Below are positions 1 through 6,577 of a stretch of DNA of 6,577 bases, piece after piece; within the stretch, counting starts at the first letter, position 1; every line of letters begins with the position of its first letter. The position numbers were made by a program, and so were the translations under genes. The notes under the pieces are model-generated. The model was not told the DNA's origin, did not search any database, and saw only the letters and a list, made by a program, of their open reading frames with translations. The stretch is from positions 1-6,577 of the forward strand of contig CAAFSR010000180.1 in NCBI GenBank assembly GCA_900765705.1, read 5' to 3'. The stretch comes from an uncultured Faecalibacterium sp. Lineage in GTDB: Bacteria > Bacillota > Clostridia > Oscillospirales > Ruminococcaceae.

Positions 1-176
1 AGCAGCGCCGGGGTGCACACCACCTGGAAGGCGGGCTGCTCGTTTACATAGATCGCGGCGGCGTGCTCTGCGGGTACGCAGCCTTCGGTGCCGTCCGGCA
101 GCCGCAGGCTGGCAAATGCCGCCTGTGCGCCAAAGCGGTCGGTGATCTGCAAAGGGGTCGTGCTGAGCTTTTCCAT
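1..176 (-). CDS. fdhD: Probable FdhD, formate dehydrogenase accessory sulfurtransferase (N-terminal 58 residues, cut by window start)
   Basis: Reading the minus strand from 176 gives an open frame of 58 codons that runs off the window. The segment VPAEHAAAIYVNEQPAFQVV followed by CTPAL resembles the N-terminal region of FdhD proteins, where an acidic stretch and an 'iyvNg.p' strand precede a 'CTP..l..L..G' motif. FdhD transfers sulfur from an IscS-type desulfurase to the molybdenum or tungsten bis-MGD cofactor of formate dehydrogenase in the cytoplasm. The catalytic Cys-x2-Cys loop would lie beyond the window, so it cannot be checked. Two ATGs are possible, at 182 and 176. The only Shine-Dalgarno-like sequence, AAGG at 184-187, is 7 bases from the ATG at 176 but 1 base from the one at 182, so 176 is preferred. 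The gene has its own candidate promoter. The identification rests on a short piece and is moderately secure. Confidence 0.6.
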   Translation of the reverse strand, partial: MEKLSTTPLQITDRFGAQAAFASLRLPDGTEGCVPAEHAAAIYVNEQPAFQVVCTPAL

Positions 177-238
177 AAACATACCTTATAGTATAAACGC
201 AATGCAACTGCACCGCTGCGTGGCAAACGGACAGTATC

Positions 239-267
239 AACATAACGGTTCGGCGGCAAAATGTCAA
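239..267 (-). promoter_or_regulatory. Candidate sigma-A promoter of fdhD
   Basis: On the minus strand, a perfect -35 box TTGACA (262-267) is followed after exactly 17 bases by TATGTT (239-244), a 4/6 match to the -10 consensus. Transcription would start near 232, giving an untranslated leader of about 55 bases before the ATG at 176. It suggests that fdhD is expressed independently of the G3P dehydrogenase operon, which ends at 337. No convincing terminator with a U-tract is visible between 268 and 336, so read-through from the upstream operon remains possible. Confidence 0.55.
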
Positions 268-336
268 GAGCTGCTTGTGCCGCGATGGGGGACAGGACGC
301 CCCGGAAGGCTGCTTTGACTTTGTGCAGAGCTTCGC

Positions 337-684
337 TTATGCCATATCGCGGCAGGTCACGATGTCTGCCCCGGTGCCGCAGACGTCGGCCAGCACCACA
401 TCACCCACATGGATGGGGGCGTGCAGCACCACGCTGTCCAGCGCGGCGACCACCTCGGTCATCTGTCCCTTTGGCACGGGCTTGGAGGTCTTGACCGGGC
501 AGCGGGAGTGCAGGCAGCCCTCGGCACGCACGGTGCTGGTGATGATACGGGTGGGGTGGGTCAGTTCTTCCTTGCCGTAGGCGATGCCGTTGGGGCAGCC
601 GTTGCCGGTCACCTTGTAGTCGTTGGCTTCATCCACCTGCAGATGGCAGCCCTGAGGGCAGCAGGTGCAAATTACTTCTTTCAT
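337..684 (-). CDS. DUF1667 family Cys-rich protein, putative Fe-S subunit of the G3P dehydrogenase module
   Basis: This is a soluble protein of 115 residues. It opens with MKEVICTCCPQGCHLQVDE, the typical DUF1667 (COG3862) start, and has cysteines C6, C8, C9, C13 and C30, plus C57, C62, C102 and C111. The spacing C6-x2-C9-x3-C13...C30 (in NGCPNGIAYGKEEL) recalls the N-terminal [4Fe-4S] domain of molybdopterin oxidoreductases. Metal binding is therefore inferred, not shown. The family often sits last in operons with a GlpA-like and a second FAD oxidoreductase, as here, but its biochemical role is not established. It may carry electrons from the flavin subunits. An in-frame ATG at 693 overlaps the stop of the preceding gene as ATGA, but AGGAGG (695-700) lies only 1 base from it. 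The same AGGAGG is 10 bases from the ATG at 684, which also matches the usual family N-terminus, so 684 is chosen. No membrane segment is visible. Confidence 0.85.
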   Translation of the reverse strand: MKEVICTCCPQGCHLQVDEANDYKVTGNGCPNGIAYGKEELTHPTRIITSTVRAEGCLHSRCPVKTSKPVPKGQMTEVVAALDSVVLHAPIHVGDVVLADVCGTGADIVTCRDMA

Positions 685-689
685 ATCGC

Positions 690-1943
690 TCATGCCTCCT
701 CGATCTCAATGGTCACTTCGTCCACGGGGGCTCTTTCCAACAGCACTCTGGGCAGGGCAATGTGCTCCATCTCGCCGGGGGCAAGGCGGTCGCGCTTGAA
801 GCGTGCGATCACCGTACCACCGCTCTTGACAAGGATGGTGCTCTTGCCGCAGATGCGGCGGACGCGGAAGGAGACGTTGGTGCTCTTTTCCACGCCTTCC
901 AGACGGATGCGCTGGGGCAGGGTGTAGCCAAGGTCTGCACCGGGCTTTACCGCCAGCACGCGGCCTGCGGCCACAGGGCCGTTCTGGACGTAGTTGGCAG
1001 CAGCCACACCGGCCAGCTCGCTCTCGCCGGAAACAAAGTCCACCAGATCGTGCACCTGCACCACGTTGCCGCAGGCAAACACGCCGGGAATGCTGGTCTC
1101 CATGTTTTCGTACACGATGGCACCCTTGGTGCGGGGGTCCATCTCGATGCCAGCCTGCTTGGTCAGCTCGTTTTCGGGGATCAGGCCCACGCTCAGCAGG
1201 ATGGTGTCCACATCGAACTCCATCTCAGTGCCGGGGATGGGCTTACGGTCGGGGCCGATCTCGGCCACGATGGCCTTTTCCACGCGGTCGGTGCCCTGAA
1301 TATCCACGATGGTGTGGGAGAGGTACAGGGGAATGTCAAAGTCGTTCAGGCACTGCACGATGTTGCGGGTCAGGCCGCCGGAGTAGGGCATCACCTCTAC
1401 GCAGGCCAGCACTTTTGCGCCCTCAAGGGTCATGCGGCGTGCCATGATCAGGCCGATATCGCCGCTGCCGAGGATCAGCACCCGCTTGCCCACCAGATAG
1501 CCTTCCATGTTCACATAGCGCTGTGCTGCACCGGCGGTGTACACACCGGCAGGGCGGGTGCCCGGGGTGCCGATGGCACCCCGGGTGCGCTCGCGGCAGC
1601 CCATGCCCAGCACGATGCTTCTGGCCTCGATGATCTGGTAGCCGTACTCCTTGGAAACGCAGTGCACCTTTTTATCCGGGGTCACTTCCAGCACCATGGT
1701 ATCCAGCTGTACCTTCACACCGGTGTTTTTGAGCATCTCGATGAAGCGTCCGGCGTACTCCGGGCCGGTGAGCTGCTCGCCAAAGCGGTGCAGACCAAAG
1801 CCGTTGTGGATGCACTGGTTCAGAATGCCGCCCAGCTCCTTATCGCGTTCCAGAATGAGGATGTCACGCAGACCGCTTTCCCATGCCTTGCAGGCAGCAG
1901 CAAGGCCCGCACGGCCGCCGCCGATAATGACCAGATCAACCAT
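690..1943 (-). CDS. NAD(P)/FAD-dependent oxidoreductase in the GlpB position
   Basis: This is a 417-residue two-dinucleotide-fold flavoprotein. Residues 4-33 form the FAD Rossmann fold (GGGRAG at 8-13, acidic E32 at the end of the second strand). The conserved GGILNQCIHNGFGLHRFGEQ stretch spans 38-57. A second GxGxxG (GSGDIG, 159-164) marks the NAD(P) domain. TSIPGVFACGN (283-293) is the C-terminal FAD-contact motif. C44 is present, but there is no CxxC redox disulfide of the thioredoxin or lipoamide reductase kind. Beyond about residue 335 there is an extra C-terminal domain. Homologues occur next to GlpA-like dehydrogenases and DUF1667 proteins, where they probably pass electrons between the G3P-oxidising flavin and NAD(P) or another acceptor. 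The partner is inferred. AGGAGG lies 8 bases before the ATG, and the gene overlaps the upstream stop by 8 bases, which implies translational coupling. Its closest symbol would be glpB, but the sequence does not justify using it. Confidence 0.88.
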   Translation of the reverse strand: MVDLVIIGGGRAGLAAACKAWESGLRDILILERDKELGGILNQCIHNGFGLHRFGEQLTGPEYAGRFIEMLKNTGVKVQLDTMVLEVTPDKKVHCVSKEYGYQIIEARSIVLGMGCRERTRGAIGTPGTRPAGVYTAGAAQRYVNMEGYLVGKRVLILGSGDIGLIMARRMTLEGAKVLACVEVMPYSGGLTRNIVQCLNDFDIPLYLSHTIVDIQGTDRVEKAIVAEIGPDRKPIPGTEMEFDVDTILLSVGLIPENELTKQAGIEMDPRTKGAIVYENMETSIPGVFACGNVVQVHDLVDFVSGESELAGVAAANYVQNGPVAAGRVLAVKPGADLGYTLPQRIRLEGVEKSTNVSFRVRRICGKSTILVKSGGTVIARFKRDRLAPGEMEHIALPRVLLERAPVDEVTIEIEEA

Positions 1944-3381
1944 TGCTCTTTCCTCCTACCTTCGTTTCGCTGACAAGAACGTTCGAGCCGTTTTTGTCCT
2001 GCAGGATGTCCAAGGGGCTCATGCCCAGCTCACGGCTGATAAGCTCCAGCACACGCGGGCCGCAGAAGCCGCCCTGACAGCGGCCCATGCCTGCACCGGC
2101 GCGGCGCTTGACGCCATCGATGGTGTTGGCGGGCACCTCGCTGTGGAGAGCTGCCAGAATCTCGCCCTCGGTGATGGTCTCGCAGCGGCAGATGACCCGG
2201 CCGTAAGCGGGCTGCTCCCTGACCAGTGCTGCCTTTTCCTCTGCGGAAAGCTCCTTGAAGCGGATGTGGCGGCGGCCGTCCTTGTAATCGGCCTTTTCTG
2301 CACCCAGAACACCGCGCTCGCGCAGGATGCCACCCGCCTCCTCAGCCACTGCCGGGGCAGCGGACAGGCCGGGGCTCTTCATACCGGCCAGATCGATCCA
2401 GCCGGGTGCTTCCGGCTCTTCACCGATGATAAAGTCGTCCACGTCCAGATTGGCGCGCACGCCCGCAAAGCTTCGGATAGACTCGCCGAAGTTGATGCTG
2501 GGCACGCTGCGCTGGGCAGTGGTCTTGACAAATTCCAGACCGCTGCTGGTGCAGGAGGTGTCGTTGCCCTCCACCGGTTCCGCGTTGGGGCCGACGATCA
2601 GGTTGCCGTGCACGGTGGGGGCCACCAGCACGCCCTTGCCCAGCTGGTTGGGGCACTGGAAGATCACATGGCTCACGCGGGTGCCCTCGCTCTTGTCCAG
2701 CAGATAGTACTCGCCGCGGGTGGGGATGATGCGGAAGTTGGCAGGCTCCACCATGGAGTGCACCTTGTCTGCCCAGATACCGGCAGCGTTGATGACGCAG
2801 CGGGTCTCCACCGTGCCGCCGGGCACGGTCAGGCGGTAGCCGCCCTCGATGAACTCGGCATTGGTCACCTTGCAGCTGCGGCGCAGTTCCACACCGTTGC
2901 GCACCGCCACTTCGGTCATGGCCAGCGCGTACTCCCACGGGTTTACGATGGCTGCGCTGGGTGCCCACAGTGCGCCGCAGACCTTCTCGGAGAGGTTGGG
3001 CTCCATGGCAAGGGTCTGTTCCCGGGAAAGGATCTTCATGCCGGGCACGCCGTTGGCGGTGCCGTTCTCAAACAGATGCTGCAGGTGGGGCAGCTCCTTT
3101 TCGTCCAGTGCCAGCACCAGAGAGCCGCACTGCTTATAGGAGACATCCAGCTTTGCGCAGATCTCTTTAGCCAGTGCCACGCCGCGCACATTCAGCCGCG
3201 CCATGCGGGTGCCGGGGGCGGGGTCGTAGCCTGCGTGGAGAATGGCGCTGTTGGCTTTGGTGGTGCAGTCTGCCACATCGTTCTCGGCCTCAAGGATGAC
3301 CACCTTGTTGTCGTAGCGCGACAGTGCGTAGGCGGCAGCGGCACCGATGATACCACAGCCGATGATTGCTACATCATACAT
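1936..3381 (-). CDS. glpA: GlpA-like FAD-dependent glycerol-3-phosphate dehydrogenase with C-terminal BFD-type [2Fe-2S] domain
   Basis: The 481-residue protein begins with a DAO-family Rossmann fold (GCGIIG at 8-13, E31 ending the second strand), followed by the substrate and FAD lobe (NAAGIWAD near 198-205, the TRGEYYLLD strand at 221-229, GVRANLDVDDF near 307-317). Residues 393-450 form a BFD-like domain with C398-x-C400-x34-C435-x4-C440, including GMGRCQGGFC. The same cysteine layout occurs in E. coli GlpA. Oxidation of sn-glycerol 3-phosphate to dihydroxyacetone phosphate is the likely reaction. The adjacent glpP and the leader terminator support this, although some DAO-BFD paralogues act on 2-hydroxy acids. 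AGGAGG lies 9 bases upstream of the ATG. The gene heads a three-gene operon. There is no GlpC-like membrane anchor and no membrane segment, so the complex looks soluble or peripheral. Confidence 0.82.
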   Translation of the reverse strand: MYDVAIIGCGIIGAAAAYALSRYDNKVVILEAENDVADCTTKANSAILHAGYDPAPGTRMARLNVRGVALAKEICAKLDVSYKQCGSLVLALDEKELPHLQHLFENGTANGVPGMKILSREQTLAMEPNLSEKVCGALWAPSAAIVNPWEYALAMTEVAVRNGVELRRSCKVTNAEFIEGGYRLTVPGGTVETRCVINAAGIWADKVHSMVEPANFRIIPTRGEYYLLDKSEGTRVSHVIFQCPNQLGKGVLVAPTVHGNLIVGPNAEPVEGNDTSCTSSGLEFVKTTAQRSVPSINFGESIRSFAGVRANLDVDDFIIGEEPEAPGWIDLAGMKSPGLSAAPAVAEEAGGILRERGVLGAEKADYKDGRRHIRFKELSAEEKAALVREQPAYGRVICRCETITEGEILAALHSEVPANTIDGVKRRAGAGMGRCQGGFCGPRVLELISRELGMSPLDILQDKNGSNVLVSETKVGGKSNG

Positions 3382-3444
3382 TGTTCTTTTCCTCCTGTCC
3401 GTTCTGCCTTGGCCCGTCGGGAGCCGGGCAGCTGTTGATCATAC

Positions 3445-3493
3445 AAAAAAAGAGCGAAACAAACAAAGGCAATTGCCCTTGTCCGTTTCGCTC
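3445..3493 (-). terminator. Intrinsic terminator in the glp operon leader, probable GlpP target
   Basis: Read on the minus strand, 3493-3452 folds into a continuous 19-bp stem (GAGCGAAAC...GTTTCGCTC at the base, three G-U wobbles, AATT tetraloop) and is followed at once by seven T (3451-3445). It ends 63 bases before the glpA ATG, so transcripts of the operon that start upstream must pass through it. In Bacillus subtilis, GlpP with G3P prevents termination at the glpD leader terminator, and glpP is the gene just upstream here. The hairpin could also simply end the glpP message, which would be compatible with a leader role. Confidence 0.9.
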
Positions 3494-3512
3494 ATATCTC
3501 TTGAAACAAACA
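3480..3512 (-). promoter_or_regulatory. Candidate antiterminator hairpin competing with the leader terminator
   Basis: On the minus strand, TGTTTGTTTC (3512-3503) repeats the 3' arm sequence of the terminator. It can pair with GAAACGGACA (3489-3480), which is part of the terminator's 5' arm: 10 bp including two G-U pairs, with a 13-base loop. The two structures use the same 5' arm and so exclude each other. This is the expected design of an antitermination leader in which GlpP-G3P might stabilise the read-through form. The pairing is seen in the sequence; its use in vivo is inference. Confidence 0.5.
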
Positions 3513-3528
3513 GCACTTGTTGGCTCTT

Positions 3529-3557
3529 ATGATACCTTGTCCCTGCACAAAAAGCAA
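3529..3557 (-). promoter_or_regulatory. Candidate promoter of the glp operon
   Basis: The minus strand shows TTGCTT (3552-3557), 17 bases, then TATCAT (3529-3534), a 5/6 match to the -10 consensus. The -35 box is weak (only TTG fits). A start near 3522 would give a leader of about 140 bases containing both the antiterminator and terminator hairpins. The -35 box lies inside the 3546-3577 palindrome. Confidence 0.4.
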
Positions 3558-3577
3558 GATGCTTTGCACTTTTTGTG
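3546..3577. repeat. Interrupted palindrome between glpP and the glp operon
   Basis: CACAAAAAG (plus 3546-3554) and CTTTTTGTG (plus 3569-3577) are perfect inverted repeats of 9 bp. The pairing extends inward by CAA/TTG after a 2-base bulge on one arm, leaving a 6-base central loop. The palindrome lies about 45 bases after the glpP stop and covers the -35 region of the candidate glp promoter. It could be a DNA operator, a weak 3'-end hairpin of the glpP transcript, or a processing site. No U-tract follows the stem on the minus strand, so it is not a classical terminator. Confidence 0.5.
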
Positions 3578-3621
3578 AAACTCTTACAAAAAACACCGGT
3601 TGCTTTTGCGCAGAATGCGGG

Positions 3622-4188
3622 TCACATATCCCACACGGCCTGATTGGTGGTGGAAATGGCGGTGGCACCGGCTTCCAGAGCGGCCATCACGTCCTCCTTG
3701 TCTGCAATCAGGCCGCCGGTCAGCACCGGCACCTTGGCTTTGGCGCAGACGCGGCGCAGGATCTTGGGCATAGCGCCGGGCAGCAGATCCAGACAGTCCG
3801 GCAGGTTTGCGGGGATCTTGTCCAGGCTTTCCAGCGCGATGGAATCCAGCAAAAACACCCGCAGGATAGCGGCCAGCCCCAGCTCCTTGGCGCGGCGGAT
3901 GAAGGACTGGCGGGTGGAGATGATACCGTCCGCCTCGGTGGTGTTGCGGATAAAGTCCACGGCAACCTCCTTGCCGGCCAGCCCGGCAATAAGGTCTACA
4001 TGCACCACCGCAAAGCGCCCGGCCTCATGGATGCGGCGCACGATGGAGGCGATATTGCAGATATCTCCATATAATACAAATACCACCCGGATATTCTCGT
4101 TGGTCAGTGCGTTGCAAAGCCCCGCATCATCCTTGACAGCCGCAATGACCGGCGTTTCCTGAATGGCATCCATCAGCTCCTGCTTCAT
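3622..4188 (-). CDS. glpP: GlpP, glycerol-3-phosphate responsive antiterminator
   Basis: This 188-residue TIM-barrel-like RNA-binding regulator matches the GlpP family over its whole length. Recognisable blocks, in order, are VVFVLYGDICNI (35-46), HVDLIAGLAGKEVAVDFI (63-80), ADGIISTRQSFIRRAKELGL (86-105), LLPGAMPKI (135-143), GGLIADKEDV (158-167) and the C-terminal GATAISTTNQAVWDM. In Bacillus, the protein binds G3P and then leader mRNA, allowing read-through of terminators in front of glycerol genes. The start is ATG 4188, with AGGAGG 6 bases upstream. An in-frame ATG at 4209 precedes that ribosome-binding site and is rejected. The gene lies 35 bases after the M20 amidohydrolase, with no terminator between, so the two are probably co-transcribed. 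The presumed target leader begins directly downstream, which suggests local control of the dehydrogenase operon. Confidence 0.93.
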   Translation of the reverse strand: MKQELMDAIQETPVIAAVKDDAGLCNALTNENIRVVFVLYGDICNIASIVRRIHEAGRFAVVHVDLIAGLAGKEVAVDFIRNTTEADGIISTRQSFIRRAKELGLAAILRVFLLDSIALESLDKIPANLPDCLDLLPGAMPKILRRVCAKAKVPVLTGGLIADKEDVMAALEAGATAISTTNQAVWDM

Positions 4189-4223
4189 ATTCTTCCTCCT
4201 GCCCGGCATTCTGTGGGGCGATT

Positions 4224-5441
4224 TTACCGGTGCTCTGCCAGCCAGCGCAGCGCCATATAGGTGTAGGCTGCCGTGCCGCGGTACAGGATGCTGTCGTCAA
4301 AGCGCACCTTGGGGTGGTGCTGGCCGTAGGTGTAGCCCTCCTTGGCGTTGCCGGCGGTCAGGAACATACTCACGGTGGGCACTTCGTGGCTGACGAAGGC
4401 AAAGTCCTCGCTGCCGCCGCCGGGCTTGCCGCCGGTGAGCGGGGTCATATCCATAGCGCCCTTGCCCAGCAGGTCGGTCATATAGGTCAAGGCATTGCCC
4501 GCCAGTGGGGTGTCCACCACCATGCAGGGGCAGTAATCGCTGAAGGTGACCTCGGCGGTGCAGCGGTAGGCGGTGGCAACGCCCTGCGCGATCTCGGTCA
4601 TGCGCTGGTGGATGAGGGCACTGACCTTCTGCTCCGGATCTACGGTGCGGATAGTGCCCCACATATCGGCACTGTCCGGGATGACGTTGGAGGCCTTGCC
4701 CGCCTCGAACCGGCCGGTGGTGAACACGCCAAAGCCTGCGGGGTCCAGCTCGCGGCTGTTGATCTCCTGCAGGGCGATGTGGATGTGTGCCGCTGTGGTG
4801 ATGGGGTCGATGCAGGCGTTGGGCATGGAGCCGTGACCGCCCTTGCCGTGCACTACGATGTGGTACTGCTCGCAGCTTGCCATGGTGATGCCGCCGCCCG
4901 GCACAAGCACCATACCGACGGGCAGGGGCATCCCGGCCAGCACATGGAACATGACCGCAGCGTCCACCTTGGGGTTCTCCAGCAGACCGCTGCTTATCAT
5001 ATCCAGCGAGCCCTGAAAGATCTCTTCTGCGGGCTGGAACTCCAGCTTGACCGTGCCTTCGATCTCGTCCTCGTGCTCCTTGAGCAGCTTGGCCGCACCC
5101 AGCACCATGGCGGTGTGCATATCGTGGCCGCAGCCGTGCATTTTGCCGGGCAGCTCAGAGGAAAAATCCTCGCAGGATTCCTCCTGCAGGGGCAAGGCAT
5201 CCATGTCACCGCGCAGCAGGATCACCTTGCCGGGGCGCTTGCCGCCTGCAAGTGCCACCACGCCGCACTTACCGCAATCCTGCGGGGTGTAGCCCATCTC
5301 GGTCAGCGCCTTTTTGACCAGTGCCTTGGTCTGGGGCAGGTCAAAGCCCACCTCCGGGTGACGGTGCAGCGTGCGCCGCCATTCCTGCAGCTGGGGTTCC
5401 AGTGCTTTGGCAGCTTCCAACAGTTTTTCCGGTGCGATCAT
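4224..5441 (-). CDS. M20 family (M20D-type) metallo-amidohydrolase
   Basis: This 405-residue cytoplasmic enzyme belongs to the M20D group (hippurate, N-acyl-amino-acid and auxin-conjugate hydrolases). Signature motifs are HRHPEVGF (26-33), RGDMDALP (77-84), the metal site GCGHDMHT (103-110, with C104 and H106), FQPAEE (135-140, general base and metal ligand), H166 and a C-terminal H375/H376 (QHHP). A lid or dimerisation domain occupies roughly 178-290, with GKGGHGSMP inside. All expected metal-binding residues are present, so an active amidase is likely. The exact substrate cannot be read from the sequence. ATG 5441 is preferred: a purine-rich AGGGAG lies about 11 bases upstream and the family N-terminus fits. 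The in-frame ATG at 5489 falls inside the secA terminator. No clear promoter is seen. The gene is followed closely by glpP. Confidence 0.88.
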   Translation of the reverse strand: MIAPEKLLEAAKALEPQLQEWRRTLHRHPEVGFDLPQTKALVKKALTEMGYTPQDCGKCGVVALAGGKRPGKVILLRGDMDALPLQEESCEDFSSELPGKMHGCGHDMHTAMVLGAAKLLKEHEDEIEGTVKLEFQPAEEIFQGSLDMISSGLLENPKVDAAVMFHVLAGMPLPVGMVLVPGGGITMASCEQYHIVVHGKGGHGSMPNACIDPITTAAHIHIALQEINSRELDPAGFGVFTTGRFEAGKASNVIPDSADMWGTIRTVDPEQKVSALIHQRMTEIAQGVATAYRCTAEVTFSDYCPCMVVDTPLAGNALTYMTDLLGKGAMDMTPLTGGKPGGGSEDFAFVSHEVPTVSMFLTAGNAKEGYTYGQHHPKVRFDDSILYRGTAAYTYMALRWLAEHR

Positions 5442-5472
5442 TCTAAAATCAACTCCCTCTGAATTTATGCGG

Positions 5473-5515
5473 AAAACCCTCTCGGTCACGGCAGGGCCGT
5501 GGCAGGGAGGGTTTT
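5473..5515 (-). terminator. Intrinsic terminator after secA
   Basis: Ten bases after the secA stop there is a two-part hairpin. AAAACCCTC (5473-5481) pairs with GAGGGTTTT (5507-5515), and inside it CACGGC (5487-5492) pairs with GCCGTG (5496-5501) around a 3-base loop. On the minus strand the stem ends in GAGGGTTTT and then CC, giving a short U-run within the stem base. The structure is nearly symmetrical and would also work on the plus strand (GGAGGGTTTTT), though no plus-strand gene ends here. Confidence 0.8.
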
Positions 5516-5524
5516 TCCTTACGT

Positions 5525-6577
<1,053 letters not shown>

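Noticed and set aside
44..259. A 71-codon minus-strand open frame overlapping the fdhD start
   Set aside because: It is in another frame, lacks a ribosome-binding site and crosses the candidate promoter. The frame from 176 gives FdhD-like sequence that stays open to the window edge.
762..1973. A 403-codon plus-strand open frame opposite the NAD(P)/FAD oxidoreductase
   Set aside because: Low-complexity composition and no motifs. The codon periodicity belongs to the minus-strand gene.
3412..3429. Small hairpin GCCCG/CGGGC between the leader terminator and the glpA ribosome-binding site
   Set aside because: Only 5 bp with an 8-base loop and no U-tract. Likely chance in GC-rich sequence.
1651..3438. 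A 595-codon open frame on the plus strand opposite the two large oxidoreductase genes
   Set aside because: Antisense shadow. The minus strand has two full-length proteins with clear motifs, overlapping junctions and ribosome-binding sites, while the plus-strand product is a His/Ala/Gly/Leu-rich sequence without recognisable motifs, as expected for GC-rich DNA.
3439..3495. An 18-codon minus-strand leader ORF (MSETDKGNCLCLFRSFFV) spanning the terminator hairpin
   Set aside because: It has only a poor purine run 2 bases before its ATG, and its content is dictated by the hairpin and T-tract. There is no run of regulatory codons, so an attenuation peptide is not supported.
4230..5462. A 410-codon plus-strand open frame opposite the M20 amidohydrolase
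   Set aside because: Same kind of shadow. It mirrors the M20 gene almost exactly, has no family resemblance, and the minus frame carries all metal-site motifs.

Overview
The window is a compact, GC-rich stretch of a bacterial chromosome in which every convincing gene lies on the minus strand, so transcription runs from high to low coordinates. The gene set suggests an anaerobic Gram-positive of the class Clostridia, possibly a gut Oscillospiraceae (Faecalibacterium/Subdoligranulum-like). It includes a GlpP-type antiterminator, an anaerobic-style glycerol-3-phosphate (G3P) dehydrogenase operon with a DUF1667 protein, and SecA with a SEC-C tail. The taxon is an inference from gene content and base composition, not a database match.

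From the high-coordinate end: the 3' part of secA (5525-6577, cut by the window edge) is followed by an intrinsic terminator (5473-5515). Next come an M20-family amidohydrolase (4224-5441) and, 35 bases further on, glpP, the G3P-responsive antiterminator (3622-4188). A 240-base intergenic region follows (3382-3621). It holds a 12-bp interrupted palindrome, a candidate promoter, and a 19-bp stem plus 7-T terminator lying inside the leader of the next operon. That operon has three overlapping genes: a GlpA-like FAD oxidoreductase with a C-terminal BFD-type [2Fe-2S] domain (1936-3381), a GlpB-position NAD(P)/FAD oxidoreductase (690-1943), and a small Cys-rich DUF1667 protein (337-684). After a further 160-base gap with a near-consensus promoter comes the 5' end of a likely fdhD (1-176), cut by the window start.

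The central unit forms a regulatory circuit. GlpP senses G3P and, by family precedent, prevents termination at the leader of the dehydrogenase operon, which would oxidise G3P to dihydroxyacetone phosphate. The leader can be read as a two-state switch. A segment upstream of the terminator repeats part of the terminator's 3' arm and can pair with its 5' arm, forming a mutually exclusive antiterminator hairpin. The dehydrogenase module has no membrane-anchoring GlpC; a DUF1667 protein with a C-x2-C-x3-C...C pattern takes its place.

Most of the window is ordinary housekeeping and metabolism. The best candidates for new information are the GlpP leader switch, the role of the DUF1667 subunit, and the altered zinc-binding tail of SecA.
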